From: Ignavibacteria bacterium
GTDB taxonomy: Bacteria; Bacteroidota; Ignavibacteria; Kapaibacteriales; Kapaibacteriaceae
Assembly: GCA_947495975.1 (NCBI GenBank)
Contig: CANMBE010000013.1
Span: 1 to 64,000 of the forward strand
DNA: 64,000 nucleotides
Reading direction: 5' to 3'
In this document: one piece after another, positions 26,001-35,076 of the stretch
Layout of the letters: each line of letters begins with the position of its first letter
Position numbering within the stretch: the first letter of the stretch is position 1
Translations under genes and position numbers: made by a program
The notes under the pieces: model-generated
The model's database searches: none
Seen by the model: the letters and a program-made list of their open reading frames with translations, nothing else
What the model was told of the DNA's origin: nothing

Positions 26001-27500
26001 ATCCGGATTATCTAACGCTGTTTGAATAAAGGCGTAACAAATGTTGCCTTCAATTGCCACAGCTTCAAATCCACGATTGGCGCGGCGTGCTGCATAGACG
26101 GCCGGAAGTGTTTCTGTTCCGTAGGTACCAGCAGCAGCGCCAACGGAGGCGGCAGTGCCTGCTGGGATGTGGCGAGCAATCAGTGTACCGTTGCTGTTGA
26201 AGTTGTAGATAGCCGGACGGTATTCATCAACCATCCACCATGTGCCTGCAGAATCAACGGCAATACCCTCTAAGTCTCCACCGAACGGATCGTTAGGAAG
26301 ATCATTACCAAAAAGGTCAACGGGAAGCTCATCTGTATACGCAACACCTTGTCCGGCAGCCTGTAGGTTTGGGCGACCAGAGATAGGCGTGATGCCATCT
26401 GTGCGGAACAGGGAGGTGCGCGAAAGAATTGTATACGCACCTGTTGTGCGATCAAGTTCAATCGCAATTACTTCTGCTTGTAAGTTTGGAAGTGCAAACG
26501 GACGGCGGAGTTGGCCTCGGAGAGTAACGGGCTCTCCATTCGGACCGCGGTCAGGATGTGTGAGGAAGCGAAGCTTTGTAGTGTCTGCCCCATAACCTGT
26601 GAACCATAAACCTGAGAGGCCGCCAAGAGAAATGTTTTGTCCGGCTGGAGTTGTGCCAATCGATGGACGAACTGTCCATGGATAATTTGTGGAGCGGGCT
26701 AGCCCCTTGCTATAATCTTTAAATCCAAGTGCAGTAACGCGCAGAAGAGCGGCATTATTGATATCGATCACTGCAATGGCGTTGTTCTCTTGAAGTGTGA
26801 TGTATGCAGTTGCGCCGTCAGCAGAGATTGCTGCATACTCTGGTTCAAAGTCTTGAGCTACTGTTGCATTGGGTCCGTAGATGCGGATACCAAGTGCGCG
26901 TAGTGAGTCTTGTTTGCCGTTGAGCAATCTAAAATCAACAGTTTGCACCGTTGGGACTGCGGGATTGGTAACGTTGATGATACTCACTGTGCCTTCAGCA
27001 TCAAACGTGTAGTTGACTTCAGGCTCAGCTTCATTACACACGATGAGTCGCTGACCATTTGGAGTAAAGGCAATCATATCTGGCAATGCACCAACAGCGA
27101 TTGAGCTGCGAAACACGCCAGCCATATCGAAGAAGAGGACCTTGCCTGGATTAGACTTACGTGTTGCATCTTCGAGGGCAACTGCAACAAGTCCATTCTT
27201 TACAGCAACGCCGTTCACAATTCCGCTGTACGCCGTCAAGAGCACGTCTCGTATCAGCACAGGATTTGCAGGATTCGTTACGTTGATGAATGATATCTTA
27301 TTGCCATTCGCATCAGATATGATGGCCGTCTTTGAGGCTGGATCGTACGTAACCACTTCTGCAGATCCCTTATCGAAGGTTGCAGGACGCTGCGTATGGC
27401 GACCGAGGAGCTGTAAGACCTGGGCTGTTTGCGCCTCTGCTACGTGGCTTACCAAGGTAAAGCAGATAAGGCTCATCGCAAGAAAGAAACACCTATTCAT
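23019..27500 (-). CDS. giant secreted choice-of-anchor I / phytase-esterase-like protein with Ig-like domains and T9SS sorting domain
   Basis: About 1493 residues. Signal peptide (CFFLAMSLICFTLVSHVAEA); first half of a choice-of-anchor I beta-propeller (GSAEVVTYDPASKTAIISDA; DFEPEYAAISADGATAYITL near 216); an inserted esterase-like-activity-of-phytase domain (about 340-650; DLEGIAVDSAGTWWMVDEYR); second half of the propeller (about 700-940; YLVTANEGDARDW, RSDNKGPEPEAMTIG, GNEISGTM); several Ig-like modules with repeated YQW motifs (about 950-1400); and a T9SS type A sorting domain (CEPNPFSTATTL to the end). ATG at 27500 starts the signal peptide and follows GAGGTGG. It probably acts on the cell surface; phosphate release is possible, but catalytic residues were not verified. 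Confidence 0.85.
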   Translation of the reverse strand: MNRCFFLAMSLICFTLVSHVAEAQTAQVLQLLGRHTQRPATFDKGSAEVVTYDPASKTAIISDANGNKISFINVTNPANPVLIRDVLLTAYSGIVNGVAVKNGLVAVALEDATRKSNPGKVLFFDMAGVFRSSIAVGALPDMIAFTPNGQRLIVCNEAEPEVNYTFDAEGTVSIINVTNPAVPTVQTVDFRLLNGKQDSLRALGIRIYGPNATVAQDFEPEYAAISADGATAYITLQENNAIAVIDINNAALLRVTALGFKDYSKGLARSTNYPWTVRPSIGTTPAGQNISLGGLSGLWFTGYGADTTKLRFLTHPDRGPNGEPVTLRGQLRRPFALPNLQAEVIAIELDRTTGAYTILSRTSLFRTDGITPISGRPNLQAAGQGVAYTDELPVDLFGNDLPNDPFGGDLEGIAVDSAGTWWMVDEYRPAIYNFNSNGTLIARHIPAGTAASVGAAAGTYGTETLPAVYAARRANRGFEAVAIEGNICYAFIQTALDNPDVSTDNSSKASTWCRILAFDVVTKTVVGEYLYPMFEKFGSCDKIGDATSLGNGKFYVVERDDATGLRARKYVFEINLKGATNIFTTPPSLPPGRTIESLSFAELATYGIRPVSKKKSIYLPGAGYGSWDKVEGITRINANTIAVVNDNDFGVGGSILPAVPNGSITVNTTNIPVIGVITFDRPNGLDPSDRDNAAGTAAAVKIGNWPVYGMYQPDAIQVATIGTETYLVTANEGDARDWGTYVEEARAGAVTVILDPDFALAWPLLKTNQQLGRLNITTTLGDIDGDGDFDELYTLGGRSFSIWNVDGNLIYDSGNELETRTAAFFPTNFNAGHTTNSLDDRSDNKGPEPEAMTIGVINDTTYAFVGCERIGHTFMFNITDPVNSKYIDYINSRNFAVTPNLANVDNATVGDLGCEVLHFVTAAESPNNTDLILAGNEISGTMSTYQVRIPRIVSFPAAVINHCIPDKLTLTVAATGPSLTYQWTRNGINISGATAATYIVDVINTSFAGLYACKIQAAGGMIITPRATQVNVFERTKITLEPKVLTQVDVGVTVVLKIDATNTAGETYQWYMAGTAVTNGLKYQGATAKTLTIKNLTFADTSGKYYAIVTGGCSTVRSRDARVYIPRITITLQPRDTTVCPGDTVLLHASGTASGGDAGVGYQWKYVGGVNIVDGGRFSGAMSPTLRINGARPEDSRDYVCVVTGYPSRDNRFTNNVNIGVRQAPSIVRQPTAPNGETSGVICEGNIFQLNVIAEGVNISYQWYRDGKLIPLATNPRYDTRQPGVYKVRITGPCRLFAESTPITMTSLTAPVLGLRPPDLLRVEESKSFTLTVSVAAGSLPVTYQWAKEGRNITGANGPTYIVDRAFAADAGRYVCVITNACGIVVSGVSDIRVYRNDPTSVSEDNQNGVTAVCEPNPFSTATTLRVGLPTSGNVFVSISDLAGRTVYTLHSTLEAGEHTFALQAADLGAAGVYIVRIEHPAATLVRRIVLAP

Positions 27501-27616
27501 GAACCACCTCGTTATGTTATACGTCGTAAAATTGTAACGGCACAAAATTGGTGGTCATATGTAGGGTCAGAGTAACGGCAACGTCACCATTGTGTAACCA
27601 TGTTATCGGAATGTAA

Positions 27617-28075
27617 ATGCATTACTTTATTGTAATATTCTTTGCAAGTATTATTGGAACTGCTTGCTCTAGCACAGACACTTGCTTAAAAGATGTTGCC
27701 GCTGATAATTTTTCTGTTTCTATCAGTAAAGGCATGTGCTTTGGAAAGTGCCCCGTTTATAAGGGCACGGTCTGGGGCGATGGGCGTGTTACGTATGAAG
27801 GTCAACAGAACGTTGATCGGTTGGGTACCTTCACCGGAGTAATCTCTCAGGAGGATCTGTGTGCGTTAGTTGCGCAGGTTCGCGAGCGTAAGCTTGTACA
27901 ACTCGATACGTCGTATATAGACAATGTGCCCGACGCTCCCGTTACAACAATCACGATTACTGATAAGGGGCAAAGCAAAACCCTTCGTTGGAACATGGTT
28001 TCGCCAGAACCGCTCCGAGAACTTGGTTCACTTATGGTGAATGCAACGTTCGGGAACAAGAAGATGAAGAGATAA
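27617..28075 (+). CDS. DUF6438-type lipoprotein
   Basis: 152 residues. The start MHYFIVIFFASIIGTACSS is a lipoprotein signal with the lipobox cysteine at about residue 17. The body contains ISKGMCFGKCPVYKGTVWGD, the C.G.CP.Y pattern of DUF6438, followed by GRVTYEGQQNVDRLGTFTG. The domain has no assigned function. The gene runs convergently towards menA with only 12 bases between stops, and divergently from the giant phytase-like gene across a 116-base gap. It is likely anchored to the outer membrane. Confidence 0.75.
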   Translation: MHYFIVIFFASIIGTACSSTDTCLKDVAADNFSVSISKGMCFGKCPVYKGTVWGDGRVTYEGQQNVDRLGTFTGVISQEDLCALVAQVRERKLVQLDTSYIDNVPDAPVTTITITDKGQSKTLRWNMVSPEPLRELGSLMVNATFGNKKMKR

Positions 28076-28087
28076 TGGCCATCTCTA

Positions 28088-28960
28088 TCATTGTGCAGCA
28101 GCCATGATGAGTCCAACTGACATCAACACTGTGTAGAGCAAATAGAAGAGTGCCGTGCCTGCTAGGACTGCATTGAGCTTGGCACCGTGGTACTTCAATA
28201 TCAACATCGATAGCACTATTCCATACGGCAGTGCAACAATTGGTAGCCATACCCACATACCACGGTGCTGACTAAGTATCAGTGATGGTATGATGAGAGC
28301 CAACATTGTAAAGACCACGTATATCCAACGTGCCGGAACAGACCCGATGCGCACAGCCAATGTGCGCTTGCCTACTTCTGCATCTGTTTGAATATCTCGA
28401 ATGTTGTTCACTCCCAAGATGTTGGCCGCAAGTAATCCTGGGCCAATAGAAAGGAACAGCGCATCAGCATTCCAACTACTGGCGTGAACAACGTATGTTC
28501 CTGTTACAGCTATAAGGCCAAAAAAGACAAAGGCAAACACATCACCCAATCCCCTGTAGGCTAATGGGAAGGGGCCACCTGTATACGCCCACGCCATTAC
28601 GAGGCATACCACGCCAATAAGCAGAACTTCAAGACCGGAGCGGTAGACAAGAGGCAGGCCAAGGACAAATGCAAGTGAAACAACCATTAACGATGCGTTG
28701 CGCATGGATTGCGGAGTGATGAGTCCGGCACTCACTGCACGCAGTGGTCCAACACGTTGTTCATCTGCACCACGTTTGAAGTCTTCGAGTTCATTCACAA
28801 AATTCGATGCGATTTGTATGAGCACCGAACAGAGGATGATAAGGGGCACACTAGGCCAGTGTACTATTCCATCAGCAGCGGCAAGGGCGGTGCCAAGCAC
28901 CACAGGAGCAAAGCCTGCTATCAACGTTTTTGGTCGTATTGCATGCAACCAAACGTTCAC
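28088..28960 (-). CDS. menA: 1,4-dihydroxy-2-naphthoate polyprenyltransferase
   Basis: Inner-membrane UbiA-family enzyme attaching the isoprenoid tail to DHNA to give demethylmenaquinone. About eight hydrophobic segments; the two aspartate-rich sites are present as NFVNELEDFKRGADEQ (first) and GVNNIRDIQTDAEVGKRTLA (second), the latter characteristic of MenA. Length 290 is typical. The start is GTG at 28960 overlapping the menG stop (GTGA). Operon order is oxidoreductase, menG, menA. Confidence 0.93.
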   Translation of the reverse strand: MNVWLHAIRPKTLIAGFAPVVLGTALAAADGIVHWPSVPLIILCSVLIQIASNFVNELEDFKRGADEQRVGPLRAVSAGLITPQSMRNASLMVVSLAFVLGLPLVYRSGLEVLLIGVVCLVMAWAYTGGPFPLAYRGLGDVFAFVFFGLIAVTGTYVVHASSWNADALFLSIGPGLLAANILGVNNIRDIQTDAEVGKRTLAVRIGSVPARWIYVVFTMLALIIPSLILSQHRGMWVWLPIVALPYGIVLSMLILKYHGAKLNAVLAGTALFYLLYTVLMSVGLIMAAAQ

Positions 28961-29652
28961 AGAGAGACCACCGTTCCAACGTAGAGGAAGGCGATGCCGC
29001 CAGTTAGCTCTCTGTAGTAGCAGTCTTCTAGTCGCCCTGTTTTCTTCATAAGAGCGAGAAATTCTTCTCTACAAGGAAATGTAGCTGCCGTAGTTGGCAG
29101 ATATTCATATGCTTTACGGTATCCCGTGATACGGCCACCGATGAATGGGATTACGTTCTTACTATACCATCGGTACGTAGCACCCACAAGTCCACGGGGC
29201 TGACCAAACTCAAGAACTACAATTCGTCCACCAGGCTTTACAACACGCGCCATCTCACCAAGTGCCACGAGTGGTGTATCTACATTTCGAATTCCAAACG
29301 AGATGCTCGAAACATCAAATGTTGCGTCATCATATTTAAGGTTCATGGCATCGGCAACTTCAAAGGCAACGTTAAGCCCCTTCCTTTTTGCTTTCGCAGG
29401 TGCAAAAGACAACATATCCGCATTGAAGTCCGTACCAACAACGCGTGCAGTAGGTCCAACAACACGCTGAAAGGCAAGTGCTAGGTCACCCGTACCAGTT
29501 GCACAGTCTAGCACTGAGCTTCCTCGAGTAGCACCACTGGCCTTAACGGTAGCGGAACGCCACAGATGATGTACGCCTAGCGATAGAATCGAATTTGCGA
29601 GATCATATTTTGGAGCGATGTCAGAAAACATCGCATGAACAGCATCACTCAT
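28957..29652 (-). CDS. menG: demethylmenaquinone methyltransferase
   Basis: SAM-dependent C-methyltransferase (UbiE/MenG family) completing menaquinone. Typical features: AVHAMFSDIAPKYDLANSIL near the start, VLDCATGTGDLALAF (SAM motif I), ISFGIRNVDTPLVALGEMAR and VVLEFGQPRG. ATG at 29652 overlaps the upstream stop as ATGA and fits the family start; the open frame extends 10 residues earlier without homology. The neighbouring menA and this gene overlap by four bases, ensuring balanced production. Confidence 0.94.
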   Translation of the reverse strand: MSDAVHAMFSDIAPKYDLANSILSLGVHHLWRSATVKASGATRGSSVLDCATGTGDLALAFQRVVGPTARVVGTDFNADMLSFAPAKAKRKGLNVAFEVADAMNLKYDDATFDVSSISFGIRNVDTPLVALGEMARVVKPGGRIVVLEFGQPRGLVGATYRWYSKNVIPFIGGRITGYRKAYEYLPTTAATFPCREEFLALMKKTGRLEDCYYRELTGGIAFLYVGTVVSL

Positions 29653-31139
29653 TCTGCAAAGATACGATTGACAGTGTTCCATGCACCCAGCATAACGGCG
29701 GATGTTCCTTGGCCAGGAAACACACTATCACCAATCATATAGAGACCGCGAAACGGTGTTTTGTTTGGAGGCATGAAAATCATGGGGCGCGATATGTCAT
29801 GAGGAAGTCCACCCACATAACCTTCATAACGCCGTGTATAGGTAACCCATGTTTTAGGCGTTCCACCTTGCACATGCAATGGCAACATGCCATCACATTC
29901 ATGCATACGGCGGCCAATACATTCTAAAACAGCATCCATGATCTGCCTCTTCTTGTGGTCATGTTCATCCGCAGTGAGTCCTTTCCAATCTTCAGATAGC
30001 GTGTGTGTGCTTACGGTAACGGCCGTATGACCCAATGGAGCACGTTGGCGATCATCCGGGTGTGAGAATGACAAGAACACCGATGCCGACCGAATGCCTG
30101 GGATCTTTTTATCGAGAAATAGTTGCACGTATTGGCTTGACAATTTGGGAATGCCGTCCAGTGCGAAGTACATCGTGAAAGCACACCATGACTGTGCGTT
30201 TGTCCGAGCCATTTTATCAAAGTAAGACGCTTGCTTGCCACGAGTAAGATCATTCATGTTCCAAATTGGAATTGATGATACCACTGTATCAGTCTCAAAT
30301 TGTTCTCCGTTTGTACAGCTCACGTCCCAACGACCTGATGGCATTTGTTCGATCGACGATACCACACGCCGGAACTTCATTTGCGCACCATGCTCGGTAG
30401 CATGTCTCATGAGCTTCAATGCCGGACGGTACATTCCCCCAATCGGGTAATACGTCTCACTAGGATAGGTCAGCCCAAGGGCAGACGTCAGAAACGGTGC
30501 GCGTTCTGATGTGTTTTGTGTGCTGATGAGGAGTTGCTCATTGATGAAGTCAACAAAAGCGGGGTCTTTATCAACTCCATATCTCGCAAGTAACGTTGCT
30601 ACGGGGCGTACAAGGCCTTGTACCAGTGGCAAAGCCGCAAGGACACCGGGATTCATAAGCTTTAGCCAATCAATCGCTGATGTAGGGCGTAGCGACGGCT
30701 GATTATTAACCAATTTCCATACACGATGCTCAAGGCGATACTGTTCTTTCCAAAACGCAGCTTGATCCCCAACAGGAAAGTGCTTCTGCATTTCTTTAAT
30801 CCAACTCGCTTGTGAGGCATGCCGAACGATGTCCCTATCGGGCATACGAACAAGCATTCCAGGATCTTGTTTTAACAGATCAGGCATGATTCCTAAGTGT
30901 CCGAATACACGCCCGGTGGGCTGGGTTGGCAGCACACCACTCATCGTTGTTGCTCCAACATCAAACGTGTATTCTCCTCTGCGAAAGAATGAAGCGCAAC
31001 CACCAAGTGTATCATGAGCCTCGAGGACTGTAACGTTCCGTCCTTCATGAGCCAATAGCGCAGCCGTTGTTATTCCAGCATAGCCTGCACCCAGCACAAG
31101 GGTCTGAGTGTTATTCTTCGTACTGGTTTGTTTTCTCAT
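29649..31139 (-). CDS. FAD-dependent oxidoreductase of the phytoene desaturase / carotene isomerase (CrtI/CrtH) family
   Basis: 496 residues. N-terminal dinucleotide-binding motif TLVLGAGYAGITTAALLAHE and EAHDTLGGCASFFRRGEYTF (substrate-flanking segment), middle motif GGMYRPALKLMRHATEHGAQ, and C-terminal GLYMIGDSVFPGQGTSAVML identify a flavoprotein of the CrtI/CrtISO superfamily. It is first in an operon with menG and menA through a four-base overlap, whereas no phytoene synthase or lycopene cyclase is nearby. A role on the menaquinone isoprenoid tail or a quinone-related redox step is thus as plausible as carotenoid isomerisation; this is inference. Divergent from the BNR-repeat gene across 170 bases. 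Confidence 0.85.
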   Translation of the reverse strand: MRKQTSTKNNTQTLVLGAGYAGITTAALLAHEGRNVTVLEAHDTLGGCASFFRRGEYTFDVGATTMSGVLPTQPTGRVFGHLGIMPDLLKQDPGMLVRMPDRDIVRHASQASWIKEMQKHFPVGDQAAFWKEQYRLEHRVWKLVNNQPSLRPTSAIDWLKLMNPGVLAALPLVQGLVRPVATLLARYGVDKDPAFVDFINEQLLISTQNTSERAPFLTSALGLTYPSETYYPIGGMYRPALKLMRHATEHGAQMKFRRVVSSIEQMPSGRWDVSCTNGEQFETDTVVSSIPIWNMNDLTRGKQASYFDKMARTNAQSWCAFTMYFALDGIPKLSSQYVQLFLDKKIPGIRSASVFLSFSHPDDRQRAPLGHTAVTVSTHTLSEDWKGLTADEHDHKKRQIMDAVLECIGRRMHECDGMLPLHVQGGTPKTWVTYTRRYEGYVGGLPHDISRPMIFMPPNKTPFRGLYMIGDSVFPGQGTSAVMLGAWNTVNRIFAE

Positions 31140-31309
31140 ACCGGAGCAACATGAAAGAGTGTTGTAAAGTTCTGGTACGTAGGCACTACATCACTATGCA
31201 CCAATGGATTGCCTTGCTGGAAAGGCACATCGTCAATCATGACCGTGTGCTCAAGTGGCCAGCAGCGCCACTCAGGTATAATTCAGCAATACCTCCATAA
31301 ATTCACACA

Positions 31310-34300
31310 ATGAGTAACACATTATCTCTCTGCTTCGCAATGCTATGGTTGACGTATGCTTCAATCTGCGCAACGCCGCGGTTCTCTCAGGAACAAATAC
31401 GCGAAGGAAAGAAGCATCTGCATCGCAGGTACGATGACGTGCGCAGAAGGAGAGTTCCCCATAACGAGGTATTAGAGGCAAGCATTCGCTCAAATGCGAT
31501 TTCCTTTGCACTGCAAGCCCCTTCCAAATTGAATGTAGATGTTCTTGAATCACAACCACAATGGAAAACGATTGGCCCAACGTCTACAGCTGGACGTATC
31601 AAATCAATTGTATGTGATAGTGTAACACCGGGACTTCTCTTTATTGGTTCTGCTGCAGGTGGAGTGTGGAAGAGTACTGATGCCGGCAGCAGCTGGGAAC
31701 CATTGATGGACAACGCTAACGCTATTGCAATGGGTGCTCTCTGCATAGCGCCCGATGACCAACACACCATCTATGCAGGCACAGGTGAACAAGTAGTTGG
31801 TGCGAACATTTTTCTTGGCGCAGGATTGTTAAAATCCACAGATGATGGTGCTACATGGTCTGTTGTTGGTCTTACCCGCGTTGGCTCTTTTTCTCGCGTA
31901 ATCATACACTCAACTGCACCTTCTACAATTGTTGCTTCATGCATGAATGAACAAGCAGGTGTGTGGAAAAGTATTGATCGCGGTGCATCATGGCAACGCA
32001 TGTTTGCAGGGCAGGTGTATGATATGACGATTGATGTATTGGACGCCAACGTGTGGACAGTTGCTGTGCAAGACAGTGGCATAATGTCAACGAATGATGG
32101 CGGCCTCACTTGGCAACGACGGATGAGTGGGCTTGTGGGCAAGATAGGCAGAGCCTCTGTGCAGCAAAGTGTGAGCTCACCGAACGTGATGTACACAGTG
32201 ATGGAGCTCAATGATCTGGCCGTGATTGCAAAGTCAACAGATAAGGGGCTCTCATGGCGCATTCAATATCAAGATCAGCAGGGTTGCTTCTTTTCCGGCA
32301 CCTGTGTTCCAAGTGAGAGTCAAGGATTCTACGATAATGTCATCGCGATCGACCCTCGAAATGCCGATCATGTCATCGCTGGTGGGATAGATCTCTTCCT
32401 CACAATGAATGGCGGCTCTGCTTGGACCAACACAACGAATGGATACAGCGACGGCGATGGTAATGGTCATCCGCACGTTGATCAACACGCAATAGCATTC
32501 GATCCACTCGATTCCTCTGTTGTCTACGCAGGTAACGATGGTGGAATGATGCGCAGTGCCGATGGCGGAGCTTCATGGCTACCAATAAATACTGGGCTTA
32601 GCGTAACTCAATTCTATGCCTTCGACGTGGATCGCACGTCACGTAACAGAATGTTTGGTGGCACGCAGGACAACGGTACGATTGGGACAGATGGCAGTGT
32701 TGATTGGAACACACTCTATGGTGGCGACGGCATGACGACGCTCATTGACCCCACAAACTCAAATCTCATCTATGGTAGTGGCCCAGAGGGCGAGCTCTTC
32801 AAACTCAACCTTCGTACTATGTCTAGCAAGCGCATCACAACCGGTATCGATCTTGCTGAAGAGTGCGAATGGGTTGCGCCTATTGTCATCGACCCTTTGC
32901 AACCAACTGTACTCTTGACAGGCCGAGAGAGAGTGTATCGCAGTGAAGATGCAGGAGATACATGGGAACCCATTTCTCCCCGGCTATCACACACAGTTAC
33001 CTCCATTGCCATCTCCCCTGCTGATGAAGAAGTTCTCTGGGCAGGGGGCTCCTGGGGAGATGTTGTGCTTTCAACGAACTATGGATCATCATGGACACCT
33101 GTGTTTAAGCGTCCACTCAGCCAATTATTTGTAAGCGATATCGCATGTGCACGCAGAGATCGCAACGTTGCATGGATCACATATTCTTCCTACGGCACAC
33201 CACAAGTTTGGAAGACAACAGACCTTGGTGGCTCATGGTTTCCTGTGTGGAACCGAATGCCCAACGTACCTGTAAACACGCTCGTACTGCATCCTGATGA
33301 TGACAACGTAGCATTCGTCGGTACAGATATTGGAGTGTTTGCCACCTATGACGGTGGACGCAACTGGAGCCCCTTTGGCATTGGCCTGCCGCGATCTCCT
33401 GTCCTTGAGCTCCGTGCAGACGCAACGTTCTCATACCTGCGCGCTGCAACACACGGTAGATCAATGTGGGAAGCACCACTGCGATCGCAAATCCCAACAG
33501 CATCAATGATTATCGTGCCGGCAGGTGGCGAACGATACCCAGCATTGACAACCGTACCAATTTCATGGGATGGCATTGAAGCCCCCTGCGAGATATCCTT
33601 TACAACAAATGATGGACAGTTGTGGCAGGTGATAAACACGAATGTGTTCTCGAAGTTTACGTTGTGGACGGTTCCAAACACACCAACCACCGCAGCTCGT
33701 ATTAGAGTCAAAACACTTGTTGCCCCGTTTACAACCGTAGAGAGTAAAGACTTTTCCATCATTGAACTTCAGCGTGGCGTTATCCTCGATTCTCGCGCGA
33801 TGTCATGGACTGCATACGGACTTGCTTGGGACGGACATGATGGCCTTTGGACAACGGACATCCACAGTCCCAACCTCTATAAACTCCACAGAGACAGACT
33901 TGAATTGATAAAGGTCATACCAATTCAGGATGCAGGAGACAGCCTCTTTACCGACCTTACATTTGATCGTGATAGTGGCTTGATTTATGTGCACCGTCTC
34001 GACGATTTTAATGGCACCTCAACAACTGTATTTGTGCTCGATTCGTTTGGCGTTGTAAAGCGATCCTTCCCTTCCCAAGCCCGACGCTACGGCACTGGTC
34101 TTGAGCTTGTCAATGGTGATCTGATTGGCACCGAGCGTGATGCAGAGCAACGCATTGTGCGAATGGATCCGCAGACAGGAAGTTTGCTCAGCACAGCTAT
34201 CAATCCATATCGCACTGCACTTGGTCCACGCTGCGCTGCTGCTGACGGGCGCGGCAATATCATTCAAGCGCATACGAGTTTTCCGCCAGGCGGCGGCAAA

Positions 34301-34789
34301 CTCTCCTCTGTGATCGCTACGAAGATTCCATCGTCAGATCTTGATACGGTTACCGATCGTCTTCTTCTTGAATCTCGGAAGGGGCTCATCAATGCCCGAG
34401 GAATCGAGATTGACCAAAGAGATCAGACTATGTGGGTAAGTGATATAGATGGGGTAATCTGGAAGATTGCTGGGATGAACTACGTGCCTCCTATCACAAG
34501 CGTGGTAGAAGGCGTAGCAGAATCACTGCGTGTGTTGATTTCTCCGCATCCAATTAGGTCAGCTGCACTTTTCACAATCTATCCGTCAGGCATAGAACGC
34601 ACACTCAGTGTTGAGATCTACGATGTGACGGGTAGTCTGATAGTTGCAATGCCAACGGCCGTGCTACCTTCGGATAACACTGTCACGTTCCGCCTCCACG
34701 CAGACACAATAGCAGATGGCACGTACCTGTTGCGTGTTTCGTCACCAGGTGCTCCTGACATTCGCCGTACGTTTGTTGTAACCCATTGA
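31310..34789 (+). CDS. secreted BNR/sortilin-type beta-propeller protein with T9SS sorting domain
   Basis: 1159 residues: signal peptide (LSLCFAMLWLTYASICA), then about a dozen BNR-like repeats over residues 85-700 of the S.D.G..W type, e.g. GVWKSTDAGSSWEPL, LLKSTDDGATWSVV, MMRSADGGASWLPI, VYRSEDAGDTWEPI and VFATYDGGRNWSPF. A second repeat-poor beta-rich region follows, then a T9SS-like C-terminal domain (LISPHPIRSAALFTI to the end, with DGTYLLRVSS). The repeats form a propeller typical of surface binding or glycoside-related proteins; no catalytic site can be named. It stands alone as a transcription unit, divergent from the menaquinone operon. Confidence 0.85.
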   Translation: MSNTLSLCFAMLWLTYASICATPRFSQEQIREGKKHLHRRYDDVRRRRVPHNEVLEASIRSNAISFALQAPSKLNVDVLESQPQWKTIGPTSTAGRIKSIVCDSVTPGLLFIGSAAGGVWKSTDAGSSWEPLMDNANAIAMGALCIAPDDQHTIYAGTGEQVVGANIFLGAGLLKSTDDGATWSVVGLTRVGSFSRVIIHSTAPSTIVASCMNEQAGVWKSIDRGASWQRMFAGQVYDMTIDVLDANVWTVAVQDSGIMSTNDGGLTWQRRMSGLVGKIGRASVQQSVSSPNVMYTVMELNDLAVIAKSTDKGLSWRIQYQDQQGCFFSGTCVPSESQGFYDNVIAIDPRNADHVIAGGIDLFLTMNGGSAWTNTTNGYSDGDGNGHPHVDQHAIAFDPLDSSVVYAGNDGGMMRSADGGASWLPINTGLSVTQFYAFDVDRTSRNRMFGGTQDNGTIGTDGSVDWNTLYGGDGMTTLIDPTNSNLIYGSGPEGELFKLNLRTMSSKRITTGIDLAEECEWVAPIVIDPLQPTVLLTGRERVYRSEDAGDTWEPISPRLSHTVTSIAISPADEEVLWAGGSWGDVVLSTNYGSSWTPVFKRPLSQLFVSDIACARRDRNVAWITYSSYGTPQVWKTTDLGGSWFPVWNRMPNVPVNTLVLHPDDDNVAFVGTDIGVFATYDGGRNWSPFGIGLPRSPVLELRADATFSYLRAATHGRSMWEAPLRSQIPTASMIIVPAGGERYPALTTVPISWDGIEAPCEISFTTNDGQLWQVINTNVFSKFTLWTVPNTPTTAARIRVKTLVAPFTTVESKDFSIIELQRGVILDSRAMSWTAYGLAWDGHDGLWTTDIHSPNLYKLHRDRLELIKVIPIQDAGDSLFTDLTFDRDSGLIYVHRLDDFNGTSTTVFVLDSFGVVKRSFPSQARRYGTGLELVNGDLIGTERDAEQRIVRMDPQTGSLLSTAINPYRTALGPRCAAADGRGNIIQAHTSFPPGGGKLSSVIATKIPSSDLDTVTDRLLLESRKGLINARGIEIDQRDQTMWVSDIDGVIWKIAGMNYVPPITSVVEGVAESLRVLISPHPIRSAALFTIYPSGIERTLSVEIYDVTGSLIVAMPTAVLPSDNTVTFRLHADTIADGTYLLRVSSPGAPDIRRTFVVTH

Positions 34790-34863
34790 ATTATCTCGAA
34801 TCTCCGTACCAAGGCAACGTATTTCCGTATCTCTGCAACTCTGTAACTCTGTAACTTCTATTT

Positions 34864-35076
34864 ATGCAGCACATCCTCCTTGCCCTGGTCACAATCAGCG
34901 TTATATGGTACGCGTGGATTAATTTTAAGAAGCTTGGTCGCATTCTAGCAGTAGATGCAGGACTTACACCAGAGGAGCGGCAAAAGCAGCAAATGAAATA
35001 CATCATGCGCATTGTTGCCTGTTTGCTAAGTCTTGCAATTCTGCCATTTCTCTTTACAGTCCTCACTTCGTTATGA
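34864..35076 (+). CDS. small membrane protein of unknown function
   Basis: 70 residues with two hydrophobic segments (about 4-20 and 50-68) separated by a charged middle LTPEERQKQQMKYIMR. No family recognised. Its last bases overlap the ATG of the downstream LOG gene (ATGA), which argues strongly that it is real. TATCTCTG at about 34831 lies upstream, together with a short tandem AACTCTGT repeat, and may be part of a promoter. Confidence 0.65.
   Translation: MQHILLALVTISVIWYAWINFKKLGRILAVDAGLTPEERQKQQMKYIMRIVACLLSLAILPFLFTVLTSL

Noticed and set aside
31210-31227. Hairpin TGCCTT/AAGGCA in a divergent gap
   Set aside because: Six-base stem with no T-tract; could occur by chance, and a terminator is not expected between divergent genes.
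34829-34863. Short tandem repeat AACTCTGT
   Set aside because: Only two and a half units, too short to call a repeat array; may be incidental to a promoter region.
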